Of a stretch of DNA of 64,000 nucleotides, positions 35,721 to 44,495 are shown piece after piece. The stretch covers positions 1,426,001 to 1,490,000 of the forward strand of contig NZ_CP016796.1 of assembly GCF_001895265.1 (NCBI RefSeq), written 5' to 3'. Each line of letters starts with the position of its first letter. Position 1 is the stretch's first letter. Under the pieces are notes generated by a model, which was not told the DNA's origin, searched no databases, and worked only from the letters and a program-made list of their open reading frames with translations. The DNA comes from Francisella uliginis. Its GTDB lineage: Bacteria > Pseudomonadota > Gammaproteobacteria > Francisellales > Francisellaceae. The position numbers and the translations under genes were made by a program.

Positions 35721-36525
35721 CTATCAGTATAATAATCATAATCACTAAGTAAGCCCAGTTTTGTGCTTTTTGAGGGATCTTGCCTGATAGCTTAACTCCA
35801 ATTGATACACCAACAAAAGAACCTACAACTATACTAATAGCAACAGGTAAATAAATATAACCTAAACAGTAATTAGGTAAATTTGGATCACTAAAGCCAA
35901 CTATAACATATGAAATAGCTCCAAAAAGTGCTAAGAAAGGTACTATAGCCGCTGCAATTGCTGCTGCATTTGTAAGCCTATAATTTCGCCCTCTCAAAAA
36001 AGGAACAACTATGATGCTTCCACCAATACCCAATATAACAGAAACAAAACCAGTAAAGAGACCATAAGCATATAATAATTTTGATGAAGGCTCATTTTCG
36101 TTACCACAAATCTCTTTAGAGTTAGGCTTAGAATTATTAAGCATCTTTAATATCAATTTTAATACAGTATATATTAGAAATATAATAAATAATGCTTCTA
36201 ATAAGATACTTGAAAGATAACTAGCTATAGCTGCTCCTAAAACAGTCCCTATTATCAACCCTAGCTTTAGCTTCAGCGCAACACTCCAAATTATATTATT
36301 AGCCTTATGATGGGCATATGTTGTTTTCATTGATGTAAATAACATAACAAGTAAAGATGTCGCAACAGCAATATGCATAGAGTTTGACGCATATGCTGGC
36401 TCATATATCGAAATAAACGTTGAAATAGCAGGAACAACAATTATTCCACCACCAAAACCAAACAAGCCCGCTAAAATACCTACCAAAAGACCTATTAGCG
36501 CAAAACAAAAAATAACAAAAATCAT
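35707..36525 (-). CDS. TauE/SafE-family membrane transporter (sulfite/sulfonate export type)
   Basis: 272 aa with about eight helices in two similar halves: GLFGFGGGIIVVPAIS near residue 20 and ILGIGGSIIVVPFL near residue 163, the paired Gly-rich motifs of TauE/SafE. The family exports sulfite, sulfonates or other small anions; the substrate here is open. It stands alone. Confidence 0.88.
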   Translation of the reverse strand: MIFVIFCFALIGLLVGILAGLFGFGGGIIVVPAISTFISIYEPAYASNSMHIAVATSLLVMLFTSMKTTYAHHKANNIIWSVALKLKLGLIIGTVLGAAIASYLSSILLEALFIIFLIYTVLKLILKMLNNSKPNSKEICGNENEPSSKLLYAYGLFTGFVSVILGIGGSIIVVPFLRGRNYRLTNAAAIAAAIVPFLALFGAISYVIVGFSDPNLPNYCLGYIYLPVAISIVVGSFVGVSIGVKLSGKIPQKAQNWAYLVIMIIILIVMIL

Positions 36526-36557
36526 ATTTTAATACATATCCAAAACTAAATTGACAA

Positions 36558-37343
36558 CTAAATTAGGCCAAGCTTAACTAAACCATAATACACCCCATCA
36601 TGGTAGTTTGCTTTAGTTATTAAACTAGCCTTTTCTTTTAACTTATCTGAGGCATTTTCCATAGCAATAGCCACATCAACTCTATCAAACATCTCTAAAT
36701 CATTATTACCATCGCCAAATGCGTATGTTTCATACTCAGCTAAACTAAGATTCTCAACAACCTTATCTATACCATCAGCTTTTGTATGTCCTGCCAGGTA
36801 ACAATCAACATAACCATTTTCGTTATGTGGAGCGATAACATAACTATCGCCTAAAGTATGCTGCAATGCAACACTATCAACATTTTTACCTAAAACTAAA
36901 GCATTATAAATAGTGACATTATATAAATTATGAGTTGTAACAATCTTATCCTTATTAACTATGACATGATTATAGAAGTAGCTCAGATCTTCTGACTCTA
37001 AATTATTTACATACGCATACTCACCTTCAAAAAGCCAGTCATGATTATGCTTTTCACAAAACTTTAAAACATCATCTATAGCACTTTGAGGAAAAAGTTT
37101 TTCATAAATTAATTTTCCACCAACGTTTACAACAGAACCGTTTGCTGTGATAAAACCATCCATAGGTAAATCTAATACTGCTTCAGGAATAAATCCTTGA
37201 GTACGTCCTGTTGCTATAAAAGTTTTATAACCCTGTTTTCTTAAGTCTTTTATAGCTTGGATATTTTTATCAGAAACAAAGAGCTTGCCTTTTTTCTCAT
37301 GCACTAAAGTTCCATCAATATCAAAAAAGAATGCTTTTTTCAT
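36558..37343 (-). CDS. Cof-type HAD hydrolase (sugar/flavin phosphatase-like)
   Basis: 261 aa with the Cof layout: FFDIDGTLV at 6-14, FIATGR near residue 38, and the C-terminal ETYAFGDGNNDLEMF with VAIAMENASD. Cof-type phosphatases have broad activity on sugar phosphates, FMN and pyridoxal phosphate. The substrate is not predicted. Catalytic residues appear complete. Confidence 0.9.
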   Translation of the reverse strand: MKKAFFFDIDGTLVHEKKGKLFVSDKNIQAIKDLRKQGYKTFIATGRTQGFIPEAVLDLPMDGFITANGSVVNVGGKLIYEKLFPQSAIDDVLKFCEKHNHDWLFEGEYAYVNNLESEDLSYFYNHVIVNKDKIVTTHNLYNVTIYNALVLGKNVDSVALQHTLGDSYVIAPHNENGYVDCYLAGHTKADGIDKVVENLSLAEYETYAFGDGNNDLEMFDRVDVAIAMENASDKLKEKASLITKANYHDGVYYGLVKLGLI

Positions 37344-37366
37344 TATACTCCTTAAATTTAAAGTAA

Positions 37367-37433
37367 GTCATCCTCGTGCTTGACACGGGGATCTCCTAGC
37401 TACTTGAGGGATTCCCACCTCCGTGGGAATGAC
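37367..37433. repeat. Composite GTCAT...ATGAC palindromic repeat
   Basis: The element opens GTCATCC and closes GGAATGAC. It holds an imperfect hairpin (CCTCGTG / CACGGGG), the spacer GATCTCCTAGCTACTTGAGG, and a perfect stem ATTCCCAC-CTCC-GTGGGAAT. It sits between queA and the Cof gene. The architecture matches elements at 39911 and 53904. Confidence 0.85.
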
Positions 37434-37458
37434 TATAATTATTAAATTAATACTTCAA

Positions 37459-38475
37459 TTAATAAATAAACATCGCATCACCATAACTAAAAAATCTATA
37501 TTTTTCAGCTATGGCATGTTCATATGCTTTCATTATTTTTTCTTTGTCTGCAAATGCTGATACAAGCATTATTAATGTGGATTTAGGTAAATGAAAATTT
37601 GTAATCATTGCATCAATTACATTAAATCTTTTACCTGGATACAAGAAAATATCAGTTTCGCCGTGATAAGGTTCAATCTGTCCACTTTGCCCTGCTGTCT
37701 CAAGTGATCGTACAGAAGTTGTACCAATTGCTATTACTCTACCACCATTTGCTTTTGTTTGGCGAATTTTCTCACAAACATCTTCTGGTACAGATATAAC
37801 TTCTGCATGCATCTTATGATTATTAACATCGTCCACTTGCACAGGTTTAAAAGTTCCAGAGCCTACATGTAATGTTATATAAGCTATATCGACACCTTTA
37901 TCTTTTATCTGCTGCATCAACTCTTGACTAAAATGTAATCCCGCAGTAGGAGCAGCAACAGAACCTAAATCCTTAGCGTAAACTGTTTGGTATCTATCAG
38001 CATCAAACTCTTCATCATCTCGCTTCATATATGGAGGTAAAGGAACATGGCCAAACTCTTCCATAATTTGATAAATATCTTTATCGCCCTGTAACTCAAG
38101 CAGATACATTCCACCATCTTTTTCTAATACTGTAGCTGGCGTATCTTGAACAAAGATCTCACTATCTATAGCTGGCGAACGATTTGCTTTTATATGAGTT
38201 TCAAAAACTTTTGGCGAATGCACTCTTTCTATGAGATACTCAAGTTTTGCACCTGTAGTTTTTTCACCATATAAACGTGCTAACATTACTTTACTATTAT
38301 TAAAAATAAGTAAATCTTTATTAGTTATAAAGTCTATAAAATCAGTAAATTTATGATCTACTATTCCACCTGTTTGCTTATTTAACTTTAATAATCTACT
38401 AGCATCACGATTTTCTAAAGGATAACTAGCTATTAATTCTTCTGGCAATTTATAATCAAAATCATCTGTTTTCAT
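37459..38475 (-). CDS. queA: S-adenosylmethionine:tRNA ribosyltransferase-isomerase
   Basis: A 338-aa protein with QueA landmarks: DFDYKLPEELIA at the N-terminus, PLPPYMKR near residue 161, APTAGLHFS near 190, and ITNFHLPKSTLIMLVSAF near 301. It converts preQ1-modified tRNA to epoxyqueuosine, so it is in the same pathway as the riboswitch-controlled transporter at 35007. Full length. A small, possibly broken frame precedes it. Confidence 0.96.
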   Translation of the reverse strand: MKTDDFDYKLPEELIASYPLENRDASRLLKLNKQTGGIVDHKFTDFIDFITNKDLLIFNNSKVMLARLYGEKTTGAKLEYLIERVHSPKVFETHIKANRSPAIDSEIFVQDTPATVLEKDGGMYLLELQGDKDIYQIMEEFGHVPLPPYMKRDDEEFDADRYQTVYAKDLGSVAAPTAGLHFSQELMQQIKDKGVDIAYITLHVGSGTFKPVQVDDVNNHKMHAEVISVPEDVCEKIRQTKANGGRVIAIGTTSVRSLETAGQSGQIEPYHGETDIFLYPGKRFNVIDAMITNFHLPKSTLIMLVSAFADKEKIMKAYEHAIAEKYRFFSYGDAMFIY

Positions 38476-38641
38476 TTTTAATATTCTTTTTTCCTTTCTC
38501 TTCTTTATTTTTTTTACTTCTCACTGGATTAAGTTTACTTGGAGGAACTCCCTCTATTACAAAATATCCTTTACTCCATAAAAATAAGTGTATATATAAG
38601 GATGCATATTTTTTCTTATTTATAAATAACCTCACCAACTT
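38462..38641 (-). other. In-frame continuation after the 46-codon gene, possible broken gene part
   Basis: After a TAG at 38644-38642, the same frame stays open for 59 codons. It reads KLVRLFINKKKYASLYIHLF and then WSKGYFVIEGVPPSKLNP with a Lys-rich end, stopping at TGA 13 bases inside queA. The middle looks protein-like. No start codon with a good ribosome site is evident. The stretch may be the second half of a roughly 105-residue protein interrupted by an amber codon, or plain noncoding AT-rich DNA. Confidence 0.4.
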
Positions 38642-38782
38642 CTACTTTGATGGTTTTGGTTTAACTTTTGATGGCTGAGCAGACTTTTTTTCAGGTTTAG
38701 TAACCACAATTTTAGATAATGGTGCTGAATCTTGAGCATATTTGATATTAATAGTTTTTTTAGAGTTATTACTTTTTGACAT
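38642..38782 (-). CDS. Small basic protein of 46 aa, unknown, possibly truncated by an amber codon
   Basis: The ATG at 38782 has GGAGG 9 bases upstream and lies 5 bases after the stop of the membrane-protein gene at 38788. The product begins MSKSNNSKKTINIKYAQDSA and ends in a Lys/Pro-rich KVKPKPSK tail. No family recognised. The strong ribosome site and tight spacing support translation. The frame continues past the TAG (see 38462-38641). Confidence 0.55.
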   Translation of the reverse strand: MSKSNNSKKTINIKYAQDSAPLSKIVVTKPEKKSAQPSKVKPKPSK

Positions 38783-38787
38783 AACAC

Positions 38788-39159
38788 TTATCCTCCAACA
38801 ACAATTATTACAATAAAAATAAAGCTAAATATTAACGATAAAATAAAAGACCACCGATAAGAGGCTTCCATAATCTCAACAATTCTAAATCTTTCATTCT
38901 CAAGACTATCATAAACTTCACTTATTATCTTTTGACTTTTTATTATTGTATAAACAGATATAACAATAGTAGCTATAAAACAAAATACACATAATAAAAA
39001 AAGTATCTTTAAATAACAATTTAAATTTTGAATCATTTCTAACTTACTAACAAATAAGCCTACAACAATAAGTGATGAACTTGGTATAAGCTTTTCCATA
39101 AATTTAGAATTCTCTTTATAAAACTCTAAAAGCATTTTTTGATATTCTTCTTTCTCCAA
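38788..39159 (-). CDS. Small membrane protein of unknown function
   Basis: 123 aa with about three hydrophobic helices: SSLIVVGLFV near residue 28, LKILFLLCVFCFIATIVIS near 50, and WSFILSLIFSFIFIVIIVV at the C-terminus. A cytoplasmic helix rich in Glu and Lys separates the last two. It starts with TTG at 39159, supported by AGGAGG 6 bases upstream. It follows the ubiquinone hydroxylase gene by 22 bases. No known family recognised. Confidence 0.7.
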   Translation of the reverse strand: MEKEEYQKMLLEFYKENSKFMEKLIPSSSLIVVGLFVSKLEMIQNLNCYLKILFLLCVFCFIATIVISVYTIIKSQKIISEVYDSLENERFRIVEIMEASYRWSFILSLIFSFIFIVIIVVGG

Positions 39160-39181
39160 GCTCAGCCTCCTAAAATCTATT

Positions 39182-40447
39182 TTACAAAGCCTGCTTCACT
39201 ACAAAACTTTTAACAATACTATTCTTATCAACAAACTCAAATCCAGCTCTACGAGCTTTTTTGATATAATCATTCTCACTAGCAAAGACTTCTTTAAAGC
39301 CTTTCATAAGAGCTATCATTTTTTTATTATCAAGTCTTCTTTCGCGTTGATACTTATCAAGAGTTGAAATATGACCAATCAATCTACCTTTAGCAAAAGC
39401 TTCACTAAGAACTTTAGTAAGAGCAATCACATCTTTAAAACCAATATTGACACCTTGTCCAGCCAGAGGATGAATAGTATGAGCAGCATCTCCAACTAAT
39501 ACTACATTATCTTTTACATAGCTTGTAGCATGGCGCTGGATTAGCTCAAAACTAAATCTTTTTGATAAAAGTTTTATACTCCCAAGAGTATTATCAATTG
39601 CTTTTGCTAACTCTAATTCAAATTTCTCATCAGCTAAACTCATCAAGAAATTAGCATAATCAGTTTTTACAGACCAAACTATTGATGCTTTATTAGAGTT
39701 TTCTAACGGTAAAAAGGCTAACACTCCTTTATCATAAAATCGTTGATATGCTATTTGCTGATGCTCTTTTTCAAGCTCAAGTGTAGCTACTATAGCAGTA
39801 TGTTTATATGGCTTAACCTTCGTTTCAAAATTAAAATAATCACGAATAAAAGAGTTAGCTCCATCAGCTCCAACTATTAGGCTAGTTTCGATACATATAT
39901 TTTTTTTCACGTCATCCTGAACTTGTTTCAGGATCTCACCATTATGTTTATTCGAATTAGTAGAATTAGATTCCGGATCGGAGTCCGGAATGACAGATTG
40001 TAGGAGAACCTTTTCAGTATTTCCATTTCTTTGAATCTTCTGTATTTTTTGATTCGCAAAAATCTCAATACTAGTATCGTTAATTTTTTCAACTAATGCT
40101 TGAGTTATTACATCATTTTCAACTATACATCCCAGGCTGTGCTCAGATATTTCTTCAGCTGCAATATTAATACTCTCACTAACAATATCATCCCATACTC
40201 GCATTTGATAATATGGTGATATACGATTGCTTTTAATCTTACTCCAGACACATAGCTCTTGCAGCAATCTCTTTGAGGTGTGATTAATTGCACTAACTCT
40301 GGTCTCTACTCTGTTAGAATCTAGAGGTTTTTGATTAACATCTCTAGCTTCAACAACTGCAACTTGCAAACCACTTTTATGTAGTGCTAAAGCCAAGCTA
40401 AGCCCGACCATACCACCACCAACAATTACAACATCATATTTTTTCAT
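39182..40447 (-). CDS. UbiH/UbiF/COQ6-family FAD monooxygenase, with an in-frame repeat insertion
   Basis: About 421 aa. FAD motif VVIVGGGMVGLSLALAL at the N-terminus, GADGANSFIRDYF in the middle, and LVGDAAHTIHPLAGQGVN near residue 300 identify a ubiquinone-biosynthesis ring hydroxylase (UbiI/VisC-like by gene order). The ATG at 40447 with GGAG upstream begins the FAD motif; longer frames read into repeat DNA. Residues about 152-180, including VIPDSDPES and EILKQVQDDV, are encoded by the palindromic repeat at 39911-39994. They fall just before the second FAD motif, where the family normally has a short loop. Confidence 0.9.
   Translation of the reverse strand: MKKYDVVIVGGGMVGLSLALALHKSGLQVAVVEARDVNQKPLDSNRVETRVSAINHTSKRLLQELCVWSKIKSNRISPYYQMRVWDDIVSESINIAAEEISEHSLGCIVENDVITQALVEKINDTSIEIFANQKIQKIQRNGNTEKVLLQSVIPDSDPESNSTNSNKHNGEILKQVQDDVKKNICIETSLIVGADGANSFIRDYFNFETKVKPYKHTAIVATLELEKEHQQIAYQRFYDKGVLAFLPLENSNKASIVWSVKTDYANFLMSLADEKFELELAKAIDNTLGSIKLLSKRFSFELIQRHATSYVKDNVVLVGDAAHTIHPLAGQGVNIGFKDVIALTKVLSEAFAKGRLIGHISTLDKYQRERRLDNKKMIALMKGFKEVFASENDYIKKARRAGFEFVDKNSIVKSFVVKQAL
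39911..39994. repeat. Composite palindromic repeat inserted inside a coding sequence
   Basis: 84 bases, exactly 28 codons, opening GTCATCCTGAA and closing CCGGAATGAC. It contains two perfect 8-bp stems: ATCCTGAA-CTTGT-TTCAGGAT and ATTCCGGA-TCGGAG-TCCGGAAT. It preserves the reading frame of the hydroxylase gene, like the intragenic palindromic elements of Rickettsia. Confidence 0.92.
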
Positions 40448-40802
40448 TTTGTTGAACTCCACATGTATAAGAAGATCCCTGAGCGGAGTCGAAGGGTCGT
40501 GGATTATTTTTTGAATGTGTTTCATTCATACACTCAGCTAACCTTACTAACTCTTCAGAAAAATTGTTTATTAAAGCATTCTTTTTTGCTCTAGCCCATT
40601 TTTGAACTTGCTTCTCTCTACCAAATGCCTCGTCTATTCTGTTACACTCTTCAAAATATACTAATTTTACAGGCAACCTTTTTGATGTATACTTTGCACC
40701 CTCTCCAGTCATATGTTGATAGAGCCTATACTCAAGATTATTAGTACTTCCAGTATAATACGAACCATCATTACATTTTAAAATATACATATAAGCACTC
40801 AT
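40434..40802 (-). CDS. GIY-YIG nuclease-domain protein
   Basis: 122 aa. The single GIY-YIG domain is seen in YMYILKCNDGSYYTGSTNNL (YIL...YTG variant), the following YRLYQHMTGEGAKYT, and the Arg/Glu block EAFGREKQVQKWARAKK. Stand-alone UPF0213/YhbQ-like proteins are about 80-100 aa; the last ~24 residues here (after NETHSKNN) are encoded by the left inverted repeat and are not native to the family. It overlaps the downstream hydroxylase start by 14 bases. It interrupts what is elsewhere a continuous ygfB-ubi gene run. Confidence 0.88.
   Translation of the reverse strand: MSAYMYILKCNDGSYYTGSTNNLEYRLYQHMTGEGAKYTSKRLPVKLVYFEECNRIDEAFGREKQVQKWARAKKNALINNFSEELVRLAECMNETHSKNNPRPFDSAQGSSYTCGVQQNEKI
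40472..40499 (-). repeat. Left 28-bp inverted repeat of the GIY-YIG unit
   Basis: The plus strand starts AAGATCCCTGAGCGGAGTCG and is the exact reverse complement of 40820-40847. It lies within the 3' end of the GIY-YIG reading frame. Confidence 0.95.
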
Positions 40803-40819
40803 TCTTTACTTAACTTCCC

Positions 40820-40847
40820 CGACCCTTCGACTCCGCTCAGGGATCTT
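40820..40847 (+). repeat. Right 28-bp inverted repeat of the GIY-YIG unit
   Basis: The plus strand starts CGACCCTTCGACTCCGCTCA; exact reverse complement of 40472-40499. It lies in the 5' leader of the GIY-YIG gene, immediately after the upstream hydroxylase gene. Confidence 0.95.
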
Positions 40848-40865
40848 TACTGATTCTTAAAAAAG

Positions 40866-42104
40866 TTACTCATCTTCAACCACCTTTCTCATCAAAGTTG
40901 AACCTTTTGTAAGCTTGCCCATCATTACTCGCGATAAAGCTTTCTTAGCTAATTTGCTTCTTTGTAATAAGTGTAAACCTACATTTCTACTTGCAACCAA
41001 TTTACGATCATTTGAGACAAACCATTTCACAAAGCCGTGTGTTATATTAATTGTTCTATCATGATCAGGCTTTCTAACTTTCTCAAACTCTTGCAAGATA
41101 ATTTTTATCTCAAAAGGATTAAATATATCAGAAGCACTTCGACTCTGCTCAGTGACCTGTTTATTAATTAAATCATACAAAAACCCAATATCACGAATAC
41201 TCAAATTCATGCCTTGACCAGATACTGGATGTAAAAAATGTAATGCATTACCAAAAAATAATACATTATCTTTATATACTTCATTTGACTGAACAAGATA
41301 TAAGGGAAAAACTGCAGGTTTTGTGGCAACCTTAACTTCACCTAATCTATACCCAAACCTATCTTGTACTAGCTCTTCAAATTCTTTTTTATCTAAATTC
41401 AACTTTACCTTTGAATCTTGTCGATCAACAGTCCAAACACATCCCATAGTAGTCTTTGACTTAGGAAGCATTGCAAGCACTCCATCTGTCATAAATCTCT
41501 CATATGCGGTATTTTCATTATCCAAATCTGTTTGAATATCAAAAACAACTGCATCCTGCTTATAATCAGTAGTTTGTGCATCAACATCTAGCATTTTGCG
41601 CATACTTGAATTTGCACCATCACAAGCAATTATTAACCCTGCCCGTATAGTGCTTTTTTGCCCTTGTTTTTCAACTACTAAAGAATATTCATCCGCTTCT
41701 TTCTTAAGATTGGTAACATTAGTCTCAAAAGATTTAATAATATTTGGACTCTCAGTAACACTTTGTAAAGCAACAGCCAAAAGCTCTCGCATCGGCGCAA
41801 TAGCTCCTAAAAATGGTAAATTTTCATCTTTAGCAAATATCTCTGCTCTTCCATATCTACCTTTATCAGAAATATGAACTTCCTTAATAACTTGAGTCGT
41901 ACTTGCAACTCTATCCCATAAGCCGAGGGTATTTAAAAATGCTATTGATGAGTAAGATACTGCAATACTTCTATTATCATTTTTAACTTGTAGTTGATCT
42001 TTTTCAATATGAATAATTTTACAACCAGTTTTTGCAAGTGCTAGAGAAGTTAATAAACCAACTATCCCTCCTCCCACGATTGCCACATCATATTTAATAT
42101 TCAT
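40866..42104 (-). CDS. UbiH-family FAD monooxygenase
   Basis: About 412 aa with AIVGGGIVGLLTSLALAKTG at the N-terminus, ACDGANSSMRKML, and FGNALHFLHPVSGQGMNLS near residue 280. The last has Asn-Ala where most relatives have Asp-Ala (GDAAH), a notable change at a flavin-contact motif. ATG at 42104 is preferred over TTG at 42116. By order after ygfB it corresponds to UbiH. About residues 315-322 (VTEQSRSASD) are encoded by a fragment of the dispersed repeat at 41138-41157, in frame. Confidence 0.87.
   Translation of the reverse strand: MNIKYDVAIVGGGIVGLLTSLALAKTGCKIIHIEKDQLQVKNDNRSIAVSYSSIAFLNTLGLWDRVASTTQVIKEVHISDKGRYGRAEIFAKDENLPFLGAIAPMRELLAVALQSVTESPNIIKSFETNVTNLKKEADEYSLVVEKQGQKSTIRAGLIIACDGANSSMRKMLDVDAQTTDYKQDAVVFDIQTDLDNENTAYERFMTDGVLAMLPKSKTTMGCVWTVDRQDSKVKLNLDKKEFEELVQDRFGYRLGEVKVATKPAVFPLYLVQSNEVYKDNVLFFGNALHFLHPVSGQGMNLSIRDIGFLYDLINKQVTEQSRSASDIFNPFEIKIILQEFEKVRKPDHDRTINITHGFVKWFVSNDRKLVASRNVGLHLLQRSKLAKKALSRVMMGKLTKGSTLMRKVVEDE
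41138..41157. repeat. Fragment of the CTGAGCGGAGTCGAA repeat inside the UbiH-like gene
   Basis: TTCGACTCTGCTCAGTGACC on the plus strand matches the core of the GIY-YIG terminal repeat (one change) and the copy at 7785-7804. It is read in frame as part of VTEQSRS. Confidence 0.8.
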
Positions 42105-42112
42105 TTTAAATC

Positions 42113-42649
42113 TCAAACTTTTTCACTATCTATAAGTAGAACTGCGACTTTTGTATATTCAAGTAATTCCATAAAATCATCTTCACAACTCTCATCTTGA
42201 CCTAAAGAATCATAATCCATATATGATATTTGCATTAGATCATGAATTGCCTCTTTGACTTCTTTGTCTTTTGAGTTTTCAAAGTCTAAACCAAATAAGC
42301 CAACCCCAGATAAGAAGCCCTTTATCCAATAAGTGAGCGCCTCAGCCCTATAGCTTAGAGGCTCATTATCTTCAGGAATAAATAGATCAAAACTTAGGCC
42401 TTTCTCATCAAATTGAGACTTGGTATAATCATAAAGTTTTTTCATAGTTTTTAACGCTGAAGCTGCAACTAAATCTCCTCCCTCAATCGTTTTTGTCATC
42501 AAAGAATCAGACCATGCGGTAAATTTAACTTCCGCACCAAAACTAAAAAGTGCACAAAGTAAGCCATGAGCCTCAGAAGCAGAGCTCAAAGCCTGCATTA
42601 CTTTTAGAGCCTCAGTAACATCTTCAAAATTAGGTTTTTCATTTTTCAT
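42113..42649 (-). CDS. YgfB/UPF0149 family protein
   Basis: 178 aa, acidic, with ASEAHGLLCALFSFGAE near residue 21 and ALTYWIKGFLSGVGLFGLD near residue 104, which are the two conserved blocks of YgfB-like UPF0149 proteins. In E. coli ygfB lies upstream of pepP-ubiH-ubiI, and the same order (without pepP) is kept here. It precedes the UbiH-like gene by 8 bases. Molecular role not defined by sequence. Confidence 0.88.
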   Translation of the reverse strand: MKNEKPNFEDVTEALKVMQALSSASEAHGLLCALFSFGAEVKFTAWSDSLMTKTIEGGDLVAASALKTMKKLYDYTKSQFDEKGLSFDLFIPEDNEPLSYRAEALTYWIKGFLSGVGLFGLDFENSKDKEVKEAIHDLMQISYMDYDSLGQDESCEDDFMELLEYTKVAVLLIDSEKV

Positions 42650-42839
42650 AGAAACTTATATTTTTTATCTTATATATTGTTAATTATTTTACTGTATCTA
42701 GATAATTAGTTATAGGTATTTTTCAGATTAGCTAAAGAAATTTTAAATTATCTTACAATAAGATAATTACTAAATATAATTTATGAAATAGAACTAAATA
42801 TATATTGATTCTTTTAAGAATAAGTATCAAGAAACAAAA

Positions 42840-44315
<1,476 letters not shown>

Positions 44316-44495
44316 TTAAAGTCTAGAGTTTGAATTTAATTACAGTCGTATTTTATCACATATGAGAAAATATACTAGAGAAAAATGAAATTACTTCAAA
44401 ATAAAAATATCTAAAAATGTTGCCACCAAATTACCCTAACCTATATTTAGCAATACAAACATTTATAATTGGTAAACAGTTTACTACTTATCAAG

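Larger units (their letters stand above)
40472..40847 (-). mobile_element. Putative GIY-YIG mobile unit bounded by perfect 28-bp inverted repeats
   Basis: Two 28-base sequences in inverted orientation, with no mismatch, bracket a single GIY-YIG nuclease gene in 376 bases. The unit sits between two ubiquinone hydroxylase genes. The same terminal sequence, in partial form, occurs at 7785-7804 and 41138-41157, so it belongs to a dispersed family. No target-site duplication is obvious. A nuclease bounded by its own repeat suggests a homing-like or REP-like mobility partner, but mobility is inference. Confidence 0.6.

Noticed and set aside
38462-38641. A stand-alone second small gene just before queA
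   Set aside because: No start codon with a ribosome site; kept only as a possible continuation of the 46-codon gene.
40448-40525. N-terminal extension of the ubiquinone hydroxylase (HDPSTPLRDLL...)
   Set aside because: It is a translation of the inverted repeat; the FAD motif begins at the ATG at 40447, which has its own ribosome site.
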